Shown here: positions 23,851 through 32,556 of the stretch, one piece after another | How positions within the stretch are numbered: position 1 is the stretch's first letter | How the letters are laid out: each line of letters begins with the position of its first letter | Assembly (NCBI RefSeq): GCF_021916785.1 | Contig: NZ_JAKCFC010000003.1 | Span: 310,001 to 374,000 of the forward strand | Length of the DNA stretch: 64,000 nt | DNA from: Mycolicibacterium lacusdiani | GTDB taxonomy: Bacteria > Actinomycetota > Actinomycetes > Mycobacteriales > Mycobacteriaceae | Direction: 5' to 3' | Notes under the pieces: model-generated | Seen by the model: the letters and a program-made list of their open reading frames with translations, nothing else | Database searches by the model: none | Told to the model about the DNA's origin: nothing | Program-made: the position numbers and the translations under genes

Positions 23851-24750
23851 ATGACGGAACCTGCCCACACCCGCGTCGCGGTCTATCTCGACTTCGACAA
23901 CATCGTGATCTCGCGGTATGACCAGGTCAACGGACGCAGCTCGTTCCAGCGCGACAAGCAGAAGGGGCTGGACGAGGACAAGCTCCAGCGCGCCACGGTC
24001 GACGTCGGCGCCATCATCGACTTCTCCTCGTCATTCGGCACGCTCGTCCTGACCCGCGCCTACGCCGACTGGTCGGCCGACGTCAACGCCGGGTACCGCG
24101 GTCAGCTGGTCGGCCGCGCCGTCGACCTCGTCCAGCTCTTCCCCGCCGCCGCGTACGGCAAGAACGGCGCCGACATCCGGCTCGCCGTCGACGCCGTCGA
24201 GGACATGTTCCGGCTGCCCGACCTCACCCACGTCGTGATCGTCGCCGGCGACTCCGACTACATCGCCCTGGCTCAGCGCTGCAAGCGGCTCGGCCGGTAT
24301 GTCGTGGGGATCGGCGTGGCCGGATCGTCGAGCCGGTCGCTCGCTGCCGCGTGCGACGAGTTCCTCATCTACGACGCGTTACCCGGCGTCCCGGTCTTCG
24401 AGCCGCCGGAGGCCCCCGCGGCCGAGGAGGAAGAGTCGGAACCCGCGCCGAAGAAGCGCGCGCCGCGCCGCCGGGCCACCCGGCCGCAGACCCTCGATGA
24501 CGATCCGGAACCGCCGGACCCTCAGGTGGCCGCCACCGCGCTGCTCACCCGCGCCTTGCAGATCGGCCTGGAGAAGGACGACGCCGACTGGCTGCACAAC
24601 TCCGCGGTCAAGGCCCAGATGAAGCGCATGGACCCGTCATTCAGCGAGAAGTCGCTGGGGTTCAAGTCGTTCAGCGACTTCCTGCGCTCGCGCACCGAGG
24701 TGGTCGAGTTGGACGAGAGTTCGACGACGCGGTTGGTGCGGCTGAAGTAG
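23851..24750 (+). CDS. NYN-domain (PIN-like) predicted RNase with OST-HTH/LOTUS-like C-terminus
   Basis: 299 residues. The N-terminal NYN/DUF88 domain has the acidic residues of a PIN-like nuclease: [25 protein letters not shown] and [15 protein letters not shown]. An acidic/basic linker (about 185-220, [17 protein letters not shown]) leads to a C-terminal winged-helix-like domain with [21 protein letters not shown], as in OST-HTH/LOTUS domains that bind RNA. The combination suggests RNA processing or decay. No antitoxin-like partner is adjacent. Confidence 0.85.
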   Translation: MTEPAHTRVAVYLDFDNIVISRYDQVNGRSSFQRDKQKGLDEDKLQRATVDVGAIIDFSSSFGTLVLTRAYADWSADVNAGYRGQLVGRAVDLVQLFPAAAYGKNGADIRLAVDAVEDMFRLPDLTHVVIVAGDSDYIALAQRCKRLGRYVVGIGVAGSSSRSLAAACDEFLIYDALPGVPVFEPPEAPAAEEEESEPAPKKRAPRRRATRPQTLDDDPEPPDPQVAATALLTRALQIGLEKDDADWLHNSAVKAQMKRMDPSFSEKSLGFKSFSDFLRSRTEVVELDESSTTRLVRLK

Positions 24751-24755
24751 GCGGC

Positions 24756-24771
24756 GTCATCACTTGATGAC
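24756..24771. terminator. Palindrome GTCATCA-N2-TGATGAC, copy 1
   Basis: GTCATCACTTGATGAC has perfect 7-base arms and starts 6 bases after the NYN gene stop, in the 41-base gap between convergent genes. The same arms occur at 45755-45770, again just past a stop codon. No T-tract follows. It may be a terminator hairpin or a protein site. Confidence 0.4.
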
Positions 24772-24791
24772 GACCCCCAGCCGAACACCGG

Positions 24792-25097
24792 TCAGCCGAG
24801 CAGGCCCTCGTGGTGCGGGCAGTACGCCCCGATCGAGACGCCGACGAAGTAGGCGGCGTCGTCGGGCGATATCCCGGTGTCAGTGGCGACGGTGTCGACG
24901 GCCGCGGGCACCTCCGCACCCCCGTCGAGGGCCTGGCATGCCGAGCGCGCCGTGGAGATCGCCACGGCCGGATCGGTGATCGGGATGCCGATGACGTCGA
25001 TCGTGCCGAGGAATGAGTCGTCGGGCTCCTCGGCCGCGGCCGGCACGGCGGTGAACAGCGCGGCCGTGACCGCCAACGTCGCTGCGACTGCTCTCAT
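24792..25097 (-). CDS. DUF732 secreted protein
   Basis: 101 residues with a clear signal peptide (MRAVAATLAVTAALFTAVPAAA, residues 1-22). The mature part has the DUF732 layout: one Cys in ARSACQAL and one in IGAYCPHH near the end, likely a disulfide, with predicted helices between. These small secreted proteins are abundant in mycobacteria and have no established function. ATG 25097 has AGGG 8 bases upstream. Confidence 0.85.
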   Translation of the reverse strand: MRAVAATLAVTAALFTAVPAAAEEPDDSFLGTIDVIGIPITDPAVAISTARSACQALDGGAEVPAAVDTVATDTGISPDDAAYFVGVSIGAYCPHHEGLLG

Positions 25098-25133
25098 GCA
25101 AGGCACCCTATCGGTCCCCCGCTGAGCCCGTTC

Positions 25134-25562
25134 TCAGCCGGTTGACGCCCGCCGTTCGTGCACCACGGCCCGCACCCGCTCGGCCGCCTCGACGGGATCT
25201 TCGTGCTCCCACACCCGCACGCTGACCCATCCGGCCTCGGCCAGCTTCGCGTCGGTGTCGGAGTCCCGCGCCCGGTTCGTCGACACCTTCTCCGCCCAGA
25301 ACGACGCGTTCGCCGCCGCCACCGTGTGATGCACCGGGCAGCCGTGCCAGAAGCAACCGTCGAGGAACACCGCCACCCTAGCCCGCGGGAAGACCAGGTC
25401 TGCTCTGCGCCGCAGCGCCTTCAACGGTCGTGCATCCACCCGGTAGCGCAGCCCCAGCGCATGCACCGCCGAGCGCAGCGCCAACTCCGGCTTGGTGTCC
25501 CGGCTCTTGTTCGACTGCATCCGCGCCCGCGCCTCAGGTGACGACGCCCACGACTCGGCCAT
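25134..25562 (-). CDS. vsr: Very short patch repair (Vsr) endonuclease
   Basis: 142 residues, the usual Vsr length. The core RRRADLVFPRARVAVFLDG with D55 (equivalent to the catalytic Asp51 of E. coli Vsr) is followed by CFWHGCPVH. The N-terminal SNKSRDTKPELALR is typical. Vsr nicks T:G mismatches made by deamination of 5-methylcytosine, so it is normally linked to a cytosine methyltransferase. It is divergent, with 63 bases between, from exactly such a gene. Confidence 0.93.
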   Translation of the reverse strand: MAESWASSPEARARMQSNKSRDTKPELALRSAVHALGLRYRVDARPLKALRRRADLVFPRARVAVFLDGCFWHGCPVHHTVAAANASFWAEKVSTNRARDSDTDAKLAEAGWVSVRVWEHEDPVEAAERVRAVVHERRASTG

Positions 25563-25625
25563 GCCACCAGCCTAGAAGCGGCGCGCCGCCGGACCTGTCC
25601 GCGCAACCTGAATACGATTCCGAGG

Positions 25626-26894
25626 ATGCTCGAACCAGCCCTGAAACGACGCCGGCCGCACGCCGACGCCGGGCTGGAGCGATTCCGCACCCGCAACGGC
25701 GCGTTCGAGCGGGTGCTCGCCCACAGCGACGGCACCACGTCCACCAGCCTGCTGGCCCCCGCGCCGATCCCGGACGGGCCCGCGACCGCCGAGGACGCCG
25801 AGCGCGCCTGGCTCCGCAGCACCACCGCCCCACCCCAGGCCTCGACCCGCGACTCTGTCCGCGTCGTCGACCTCTTCGCAGGCTGCGGCGGACTCTCCAT
25901 CGGCCTCGCCGAAGCCGCCCGCGCGCTCAACCGGCCCTTCGAGCCGCTGCTCGCCGTCGACCTCGACGCGATCGCGACCCGCACGTACGCCGCCAACTTC
26001 CCCACCGCCGCAGCGCTCTGCCACGACGTCGCGGCCCTGCTGCCCGGCCGTACCTGCACCCGGCTGACACCAGCCGAACGGCGCCTGTCCAAGCAGTACC
26101 CGGACGTCGACGTCCTCGTCGGCGGTCCGCCGTGCCAGGGCCACAGCGACTTCAACAACCGCACCCGCCACAGCGACGACAAGAACGAGCTGTACCAAAC
26201 CATGGTGCGCGCGGCGGAAGTGCTTGCACCACAGCACATTCTGATCGAGAACGTACCCGGAGCCCTGAACGACCGGCGCGCGGTGGTCCAGCGCACCGCC
26301 GACGCCCTCGACCACCTCGGCTATCAAGTCGACATGGGCATCGTCGACCTCAGCCACCTTGGTGTGCCGCAGACCCGCCGCCGCCTCGTCATGCTGGCCA
26401 GCCTCACGCGGCGCGTCACCCCGGCCGAGGTAGTCGACCGGCACCGCCGCAACACCCGCACCGTCGGCTGGGCGATCCAGGACCTCGAGACCCAGTCGGG
26501 CGACACCCTCGTCGACGCACCCGCCCGGTCCGCACCTGCCACCCGGCAACGCATCGACTACCTCTTCGAGCACGGCCAGTTCGACCTGCCCGACGGCCAG
26601 CGCCCCGCCTGCCATGCAGGCGGCGGGCACAGCTACAAGTCCATCTATGGCCGCCTCGCGTGGGACCGGCCCGCGCAGACCGTCACCACCGGCTTCTACA
26701 GCATGTGCATGGGCCGCAACGTCCATCCAAGCCAGCGCCGCACGCTCACCGCCCACGAGGCCGCGCGCCTGCAGTACATCCCCGACTGGTTCTCGTTCGA
26801 CGGCGTCACGCACCGCACCGCGTTGGCCCGGATGATCGGCAACGCCGTGCCGTCGCGTCTCTCGTATGCCGTTGCCCTGGAATGGCTTCGGTGA
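25626..26894 (+). CDS. DNA (cytosine-5) methyltransferase 1
   Basis: 422 residues. Motif I VVDLFAGCGGLSIGLAEA (about 80-97), motif IV VGGPPCQGHS with catalytic C170, motif VI ILIENVPG, motif VIII PQTRRRLVML, and C-terminal motifs IX-X TVTTGF and MIGNAVPSRL are all there. The recognition site cannot be read from sequence. The first 75 residues are outside the usual fold and may be regulatory. Its stop overlaps the start of a second methyltransferase. Confidence 0.93.
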   Translation: MLEPALKRRRPHADAGLERFRTRNGAFERVLAHSDGTTSTSLLAPAPIPDGPATAEDAERAWLRSTTAPPQASTRDSVRVVDLFAGCGGLSIGLAEAARALNRPFEPLLAVDLDAIATRTYAANFPTAAALCHDVAALLPGRTCTRLTPAERRLSKQYPDVDVLVGGPPCQGHSDFNNRTRHSDDKNELYQTMVRAAEVLAPQHILIENVPGALNDRRAVVQRTADALDHLGYQVDMGIVDLSHLGVPQTRRRLVMLASLTRRVTPAEVVDRHRRNTRTVGWAIQDLETQSGDTLVDAPARSAPATRQRIDYLFEHGQFDLPDGQRPACHAGGGHSYKSIYGRLAWDRPAQTVTTGFYSMCMGRNVHPSQRRTLTAHEAARLQYIPDWFSFDGVTHRTALARMIGNAVPSRLSYAVALEWLR

Positions 26895-28027
26895 CGCTCA
26901 CCGTCGCGGGACTGTTCGCCGGCATCGGCGGCCTGGAACTCGGCATGGCCGCGGGCGGCCACCACGCCACGCTGATGGTTGAGAACTCTCCGCCGGCGAT
27001 GCACGTGCTGCGCCGCCGATTCCCCGACGTCAAGCTCGAAGCCGACGTCCGCGACGTCGCGACCCTGCCGTCCGGGACCGACGTGCTGGTCGCGGGATTC
27101 CCGTGCCAGGACCTCAGCAGCGTCGGCCGGAAGTCCGGAATCACCGGTGCGCGAAGCAGTCTCGTCGGTGAGGCGCTGCGGCTAGCGGACACCTCGGACG
27201 TTCCGTGGCTGGTGCTGGAGAACGTGCCGTTCCTGATGTCGCTGAACCAAGGGGCGGCGCTGCGATTGGTCACCGAGTCGCTCACCGGCCTCGGCTACCG
27301 GTGGGCCTACCGCGTCGTCGACACCAATGCGTTCGGGCTGCCTCAGCGGCGCAACCGTTGGTACCTGGTGGCCAGCCGGGACGGCGATCCCCGCGACGTG
27401 CTGCTCGCCGACGACGACGCGAAGCCCGCGCCCGTCGACACCTACCCCGACGTCGCGTGCGGCTTCTACTGGACCGAGGGCATGCGGTCGTTTGGCTGGG
27501 CGGTCGACGCCGTTCCACCCATCAAGTGCGGGTCGTCGGTGGGCGTCGCCTCTCCCCCCGCGATTCGAATGCCGGACGGCCAGTACGTCACCCCGGACAT
27601 TCGTGATGCCGAACGGCTGCAGGGGTTTCCGGCTGACTGGACCGCGCCGGCCGAGGAGGTCGCCCGGTCCGGCGAACGGTGGCGGATGGTGGGCAACTCG
27701 GTCAGCGTGCCCGTCGCGGCCTGGATCGGCGGACGGCTCGACGCACCCGGCGACTACGACTCGACCGACGACGCACCGTGGCGGGGAGCCAAGTGGCCGC
27801 GCAAGGCGGCGTGGGCGGATCGCGACGGCATCGTCCATGCGGCCGACGTGGGCCCGTGGCCGGTGTGGTCGAAGCGGGATCGGTTGCAGAACTTTCTCGC
27901 ACACCCCGGCAAGCCTCTGTCGGCACGCGCGGCGACCGGCTTCCTCAGCCGCACCGGGAAGGGCACCTTGCGGTTCCCGGCGGGCTTCATCGACGAACTG
28001 AGTACCTACGCGGCGACGACGAGCTAG
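26891..28027 (+). CDS. DNA (cytosine-5) methyltransferase 2
   Basis: 378 residues from the GTG that overlaps the preceding stop (GTGA); ATG 26882 is an alternative. Motif I VAGLFAGIGGLELGMA, motif IV VAGFPCQDLSSVG (C72), motif VI LVLENVPFLM and motif VIII GLPQRRNRWYLV are clear; RMVGNSVSVPVA is motif X. It differs from methyltransferase 1 in its target-recognition region. Two coupled enzymes suggest an asymmetric recognition site or two sites. No restriction enzyme gene is next to it; the 3' end meets a glycosyltransferase tail-to-tail. Confidence 0.92.
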   Translation: MTLTVAGLFAGIGGLELGMAAGGHHATLMVENSPPAMHVLRRRFPDVKLEADVRDVATLPSGTDVLVAGFPCQDLSSVGRKSGITGARSSLVGEALRLADTSDVPWLVLENVPFLMSLNQGAALRLVTESLTGLGYRWAYRVVDTNAFGLPQRRNRWYLVASRDGDPRDVLLADDDAKPAPVDTYPDVACGFYWTEGMRSFGWAVDAVPPIKCGSSVGVASPPAIRMPDGQYVTPDIRDAERLQGFPADWTAPAEEVARSGERWRMVGNSVSVPVAAWIGGRLDAPGDYDSTDDAPWRGAKWPRKAAWADRDGIVHAADVGPWPVWSKRDRLQNFLAHPGKPLSARAATGFLSRTGKGTLRFPAGFIDELSTYAATTS

Positions 28028-29202
28028 GCGTGCGTGCGCTTCTCGCGGACCAGCTTGGTCGCCAACATGGCGTACTCCTCGGCGACGACCGACCAGGCCA
28101 TCGACGGCGCCAGCCGCCGCCCCTCAGCGGCCATCGCGCCGGAGAGCCGTGGATCGGTGAGGACGCTGCGCAGGGCCGCGGTGAGACCTTCGGTGTCGTC
28201 GTGCGCCACCAGGATGCCCGCGCCGGAGCCGAGTACGTCGATCGCGTGCGGGAACGCCGTCGCGACCACGGGTCGGCCGCTCGCCACGGCTTGCACCAGC
28301 ACACCGGATGTCACCTGGTCGGTCGCGTCGTATGGCAGCACGACGGCAGCGCAGGACTGCACGAGGGCAGCGAGCGTGCCGGGGCCGCGGTAGTCCGGTT
28401 CGAATCCCACCGACGTGCCGAGACCCGCACGCTGCACCTGATCGGAGAGCGCAGTGCGGTAGGACTCGCCGTCGGTGGCAAGGGTTCGGGGGTGCGTCTT
28501 GCCGGCGATGACGTACTTCGGCTGGCCGCGCACCTCGCGCAGCGTGGCCATCGCGTCGATGACGCGCTCGATGCCCTTGCCGGGCCGCAGTAATCCCCAC
28601 GTCAGCAGTGTCGGTCGGCCGGAACGCTTCGTCGAGACCGTCGGCGCCAGCGTCACGCCATGCGGGATGGTCTTGACCCTGCCGCGCCACACGTCGTAAT
28701 GGGCACGCAGCCGGTCGCTGACGGCATCCGAGACGACCACGATGCGGTCGGCACGGTGCAGGACCTCTTCGAAGACGGTCCGCTGCTGGTGCGACGGGTG
28801 TCGTGGAACCGCGTGGGCCACCACGATCGTTGGCACCTCCAGCAGGCGCATCACGGCGACGAGGTCGGAACCTTCGTCGCCGCCGTAGACGCCGACGTCG
28901 TGATGGATGATCGCGACGTCGCACTGGTTGAGCAGGGCGGCGCACTCGGCGATGGAGTCGGTAGACCCGCCGGTCAGTTCTGCGATGACGCGCGAAGCTA
29001 CCGAGTGCTGACCGTCGGCGACGCGGAGGACCTCGACGGTGGCGCCGGTAGCCTGCAGCGCATCACAGAGCGCTCCGCTGAAGTTCGCCACACCGCACAT
29101 GGTGGGGGTGTGCGAGGCGAGCACGCCGAAGCGCAGGGGCGCCGAACGCCCCTGCGTCACAACGATGCCGGATGAATCCCGGCCGTAGGATAAGGCAGTC
29201 AA
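28024..29202 (-). CDS. GT4-family glycosyltransferase
   Basis: 392 residues of GT-B fold. The N-terminal domain has FGVLASHTPTMCGVANFSGAL and the C-terminal domain the donor-binding LLTWGLLRPGKGIERVIDAM and VTSGVLVQAVASGRPVVATAFPHA. It is clearly paralogous to the enzyme at 32553-33734 (shared PGKGIERVI, HPRTLA.DGESYR and EQVTSGVLV blocks). TTG 29202 has AGGA 6 bases upstream; GTG 29160 is an alternative. It probably builds a mannose- or glucose-containing glycan with the GH130 locus to its right. Confidence 0.85.
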   Translation of the reverse strand: MTALSYGRDSSGIVVTQGRSAPLRFGVLASHTPTMCGVANFSGALCDALQATGATVEVLRVADGQHSVASRVIAELTGGSTDSIAECAALLNQCDVAIIHHDVGVYGGDEGSDLVAVMRLLEVPTIVVAHAVPRHPSHQQRTVFEEVLHRADRIVVVSDAVSDRLRAHYDVWRGRVKTIPHGVTLAPTVSTKRSGRPTLLTWGLLRPGKGIERVIDAMATLREVRGQPKYVIAGKTHPRTLATDGESYRTALSDQVQRAGLGTSVGFEPDYRGPGTLAALVQSCAAVVLPYDATDQVTSGVLVQAVASGRPVVATAFPHAIDVLGSGAGILVAHDDTEGLTAALRSVLTDPRLSGAMAAEGRRLAPSMAWSVVAEEYAMLATKLVREKRTHA

Positions 29203-29253
29203 TCAAGGTCCTCACAGAATGGTGTGGCGAGGCATTCCATCCCGTGCCGGGAA

Positions 29254-29451
29254 TCAGCCCCAGAATGGTCTCTTGGCAGGCAGTCGCTCGTCGCCGCGGA
29301 CCTTGCTCCACGAACCACGTGCGTAATTCCAGGGATCTCGCTCGCCGCTGCGGTTCACGTTGAGAGATCCGTCGTCGAGTTCGGCGTACGTGTCACCAGC
29401 GAGCATGAACTGATTCGTGCCTCCGCCGGAAAGCGTTACCGTCACCGACAT
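29254..29451 (-). CDS. Small hypothetical protein (65 aa)
   Basis: The peptide begins MSVTVTLSGGGTNQFMLAGDTYAEL, is rich in Gly, Thr and Asn, and ends with basic and aromatic residues (SWSKVRGDERLPAKRPFWG). It follows the DUF6307 gene after 7 bases, which argues that both are real and co-transcribed. It resembles the beta-rich DUF-type companions seen beside small mycobacterial genes, but I do not recognise it. Confidence 0.6.
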   Translation of the reverse strand: MSVTVTLSGGGTNQFMLAGDTYAELDDGSLNVNRSGERDPWNYARGSWSKVRGDERLPAKRPFWG

Positions 29452-29458
29452 GGTCTTC

Positions 29459-29617
29459 TTAGCGCACCCGCTCGGGGATGGAGTCCAGCGCGTGCAGGAC
29501 GTGCACGGCCAGTTCCTTCGCGGCGTCGTCCGTGAGCTTGGAGCGGCTCGTGATGGTGTCCTGCACCAGCTGGACGCGGCGGTCATAGGGCGTGCGGACG
29601 AGTTCGGACGTGGTCAT
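29459..29617 (-). CDS. DUF6307 small protein (52 aa)
   Basis: A helical 52-residue protein with TPYDRRVQLVQDTI and KELAVHVLHALDSIPERVR, a pattern I recall as DUF6307. ATG 29617 has GAGGA 5 bases upstream. Function unknown; it heads a two-gene unit placed between the carbohydrate genes. Confidence 0.7.
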   Translation of the reverse strand: MTTSELVRTPYDRRVQLVQDTITSRSKLTDDAAKELAVHVLHALDSIPERVR

Positions 29618-29849
29618 GAGAATCCTCAATTTCGAGCATGTCAACCCGGAACCGAGCTACTCGATGACCCCAGCCTACCCCGATTCCGTCGCCCAGCGGG
29701 CTGTCTCCGACGATCTTGAAGATCGGATCGCGACATCCGTTGCCAATCAACGTATCTCGTCATCGAGCCCGCGGCTCCAGACAAGCCGACACCCACAGCG
29801 TAGAGTCCGAAGAATCGGGACCATTCAGGCCCCCAATCGAGGGTGAGCC

Positions 29850-29987
29850 ATGACCGACAAGTCGCCGCGCCAGACCATGACCAAGAAGACCGGAAAGTCA
29901 CTCAAGGAGAAACGCGCGGACAAGCGCAGCAAGGCCGACTCGTCGTCGCAAACCGACGACCTGCTGCACGGCAAGAAGAAGCGCTAA
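29850..29987 (+). CDS. Tiny lysine-rich protein (45 aa)
   Basis: ATG 29850 to TAA 29987 encodes 45 residues beginning MTDKSPRQTMTKKTGKSLKE and ending LLHGKKKR. GGGTGAG precedes the start. Nearly a third of the residues are Lys or Arg, with no Cys or Trp. A nucleic-acid or ribosome-associated role would fit the charge, but that is inference. It is the only rightward gene between two leftward units, and easily missed because of its length. Confidence 0.6.
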   Translation: MTDKSPRQTMTKKTGKSLKEKRADKRSKADSSSQTDDLLHGKKKR

Positions 29988-30064
29988 CACTCACTCATCA
30001 GCAGTACCCCACGCGAGCCGCAGGAAGCATCCTGCGGCTCGCCGGCGTCGTAGCGTGCCCGGTC

Positions 30065-31543
30065 CTAGGTGACGATGACGTCGAGCAGCTGCGCAAGAGG
30101 CACTGTGGCCATGCCGATTGCGGCGTCGCACATGCCGTATGGGATCACCAGCGTGTCGGCGTGAACGAGTCCGCCGCACGAGTACACGACGTTGGGCACG
30201 TACCCGTCCTGCTCCCCCGGTATCGGCCCAAGCAGTGGTCGCTTCAGCCGTCCCAGCACCCGCGTCGGGTCGTCGAGGTCGAGCAGCAGTGCACCGATGC
30301 TGTACGTCCGCATCGGCCCGACGCCGTGGGTGAGCACGAGCCATCCCGCGTCGGTTTCGATGGGCGGCCCGCAGTTGCCGAGTTGCAGCACTTCCCACGA
30401 CTCGGTGGGTCGCTGACAGGGCGACGCGTCGGGCCAGACCGACAGATGGTCGGTGAACGCGATGCTGTTGGTCTCGCGATCCGACCGCGACATCGCGGCG
30501 AAGCGGCCGTTGATCCGGCGGGGGAACAACGCCAGCCCCTTGTTCGCGGCGGCTCGGCCGACCAGCGGTGTCGAGGTGAACGAACGGAAGTCTGCGGTCT
30601 CGAGCAACTGCTGGCTGATCAGGCTGCCGCTGTATGCGGTGTAGGTGCCGTAGTAGGTGACCGTTCCGTCGTCGTCGACGAACCGCAGCATGCGGGCATC
30701 CTCCATGCCGGCCTGCTCGGCCTCCATCGACGGCCACAGCACCCGTTCGGAAAGCTCTGTTTCGTAGGGGAATTCGACGCCGTAGCACCGGGTGGCGATG
30801 GCCCGAATGTGATCGATCGTCCCGTGGGCGCACTCCCGGGTGCGCGAATGCGACCGCAGGGTGTCGAGCCGCTCGTTCAGGTCGGATCTGGTGAAGACCT
30901 CACCCAGCGACCCGAACACGTATTGCGCGGTCTCGCGGGCGTTGCCCAGCCGGTCGAGTTCGGCGCGGAAGACCGCGGCGTCGAGCAGTGCGGGCTTGAC
31001 GTACCCGGTGGACGCGTACGGCGCGGGTTCGTCAATCGTGACCTCGCCGGCCGCGTCGACGACGCCGGTCCGGAATCCGATCGAGGAACGGTGCCCCTCG
31101 CCGATCGCCCGGACGCTCATGACGTACCGCAGGCTGCCCGCTGCCACGCCGGACTGGTCGGGGTGCGCGACGATGCTCGGGTTGCACAGCGCAGCGCCTT
31201 CGATGGCGTACTCACTGGTGAACGTCGCACCCAGCAACATCTTTCGTGAATGCGAGAGTTCGGATCGGCCGTCCAGGCGGTCGGCGAGTTCGGCGGCGTG
31301 CCGGTAGAAGATGCCCGCCAGATCGCGGTGCCGGCCGTCGAAGCGCTCGAGGACGTCGTTCAGCGACGCCTCGACGTCCACGTCGGAGAGAGCGAGCAGG
31401 CGTTTGACTACGAGTCCCGCGCGGGATTCCTGGTGCTCGAAGCCCTCCTGGCCGGGGACGAACAGCTGGGTGACGACGCGGCCGGGATCGGCTGCGATCC
31501 GTGCTGCGCTGCGGGTGGCGAGTCCGGTCGCCGTCGACGTCAC
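30065..31543 (-). CDS. GH130-family glycosidase/phosphorylase
   Basis: 492 residues. From about residue 150 it shows the five-bladed GH130 fold: SRKMLLGATFTSEYAIEGAALCNPSIV, then GMEDARMLRFVDDDGTVTYYGTYTAY with the family's EDAR/EDPR catalytic motif near residue 279, and a C-terminal YSCGGLVHADTLVIPYGMCD. GH130 enzymes cleave beta-mannosides by hydrolysis or phosphorolysis. The first 130 residues are extra. GTG 31543 overlaps the preceding stop (GTGA). No signal peptide, so it acts inside the cell, on glycan made by its operon partners or recycled. Confidence 0.82.
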   Translation of the reverse strand: MTSTATGLATRSAARIAADPGRVVTQLFVPGQEGFEHQESRAGLVVKRLLALSDVDVEASLNDVLERFDGRHRDLAGIFYRHAAELADRLDGRSELSHSRKMLLGATFTSEYAIEGAALCNPSIVAHPDQSGVAAGSLRYVMSVRAIGEGHRSSIGFRTGVVDAAGEVTIDEPAPYASTGYVKPALLDAAVFRAELDRLGNARETAQYVFGSLGEVFTRSDLNERLDTLRSHSRTRECAHGTIDHIRAIATRCYGVEFPYETELSERVLWPSMEAEQAGMEDARMLRFVDDDGTVTYYGTYTAYSGSLISQQLLETADFRSFTSTPLVGRAAANKGLALFPRRINGRFAAMSRSDRETNSIAFTDHLSVWPDASPCQRPTESWEVLQLGNCGPPIETDAGWLVLTHGVGPMRTYSIGALLLDLDDPTRVLGRLKRPLLGPIPGEQDGYVPNVVYSCGGLVHADTLVIPYGMCDAAIGMATVPLAQLLDVIVT

Positions 31544-32556
31544 TGGGGGACAGTCGAGAAGCTGCGTGCGTGCTGCAGCGTGGAGATGACGGCCAGCGTC
31601 GACTCGGCGCCCTGGTTCAGGTTCACCCCGTCGGCGTGCAGCCCGTCGTATCCCCCGCCGGTCTCCGGATCCCACATCGGCGTTCCAGCGTCGTTGGCGC
31701 CGAGGAACCACGCTGCCGCGGATTGCACGGCCTCGGGCCACAGCGGCCGGGGGTCTGCTCCCGCGGCCCGTGCGCACGCGTCGGCCAGGGTGGCCACTTC
31801 GATCGGCTGCTGGTCGAAGCCGGGCCGGGTGTCCCCCGGTCCGCGGCCTGCGACGGGCGTCGGCGACAGATGGCCGTCGAGCGTCTCGCCGGCGAGCAGC
31901 CACTCCAGGAGGTCGAGCCCGGATTTCAGCAGCGCCTCGTCGGAGAGTGCGACGCCCGCGGCGATGCGCGCCTCGGCGAGTACTGCGTTGGCGTAGGTCA
32001 GGCGGGGCTCTGGCCATGGCCAGTCGACGTCGCCGTTGGGTTCGTCGAGAGTTGCGACGTAGTCGGTGAGCAGCTGCAACGCTGCGGCGTGCTTGGGGTC
32101 GACGGTGAGTATTTCGGCGGCGCCGATCGCGGCGAAGGCCATTGCCCGCGGCCATGGCGATCTGGCGTGCGCGGCGCGTTCGAACTGGATGACGGCAAGC
32201 CTGCGCACCATGCTCACGTCGCTGTTGGCGGCGGCGGTGCCGAGGCCCCAGACCATGCGGCCCCAGTGGTCGTCGGTGGTCGGCTCGTCGGCCCAGTGCC
32301 CTCCGACGGTCATCCGGTTGCGGCAGGCACCGTTGAAGGATTGCGCGTCGTTGAGGAACGTCAACGCCTTGCCGGCGAGCCCGTTCAGGGGGCCGGGCGT
32401 CGCGGGTTCGCGGGTGGTGACCACCAGGACCCTGGCCATGTCGTCGGTGCAGTAGCCGTGCTCGCGGCGCGGCTCGGTGTGGTCGGCGTGCTCGAACGTC
32501 GCGCGGTGGTCGGTCATCCGCAGGAGATGCGTGAAGCCGGGCTCGGTGCCGATCAC
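31540..32556 (-). CDS. (alpha/alpha)6-barrel-like protein of the GT4-GH130 locus
   Basis: 338 residues, helical, with HGYCTDDMARVLVV at the N-terminus and WDPETGGGYDGLHADGVNLNQGAESTLAVI at the C-terminus. These resemble six-hairpin glycosidase-like folds, in which the CTDDMAR and NLNQGAEST segments line a sugar-binding cleft. Whether it hydrolyses a glycosidic bond cannot be said. GTG 32556 overlaps the GT4 stop and its own stop overlaps the GH130 start, so all three are translated together. Confidence 0.65.
   Translation of the reverse strand: MIGTEPGFTHLLRMTDHRATFEHADHTEPRREHGYCTDDMARVLVVTTREPATPGPLNGLAGKALTFLNDAQSFNGACRNRMTVGGHWADEPTTDDHWGRMVWGLGTAAANSDVSMVRRLAVIQFERAAHARSPWPRAMAFAAIGAAEILTVDPKHAAALQLLTDYVATLDEPNGDVDWPWPEPRLTYANAVLAEARIAAGVALSDEALLKSGLDLLEWLLAGETLDGHLSPTPVAGRGPGDTRPGFDQQPIEVATLADACARAAGADPRPLWPEAVQSAAAWFLGANDAGTPMWDPETGGGYDGLHADGVNLNQGAESTLAVISTLQHARSFSTVPQ

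Noticed and set aside
28397..28407. GGTTCGAATCCC, a tRNA T-loop-like string
   Set aside because: It lies within the GT4 coding sequence and no cloverleaf or acceptor stem can be drawn around it.
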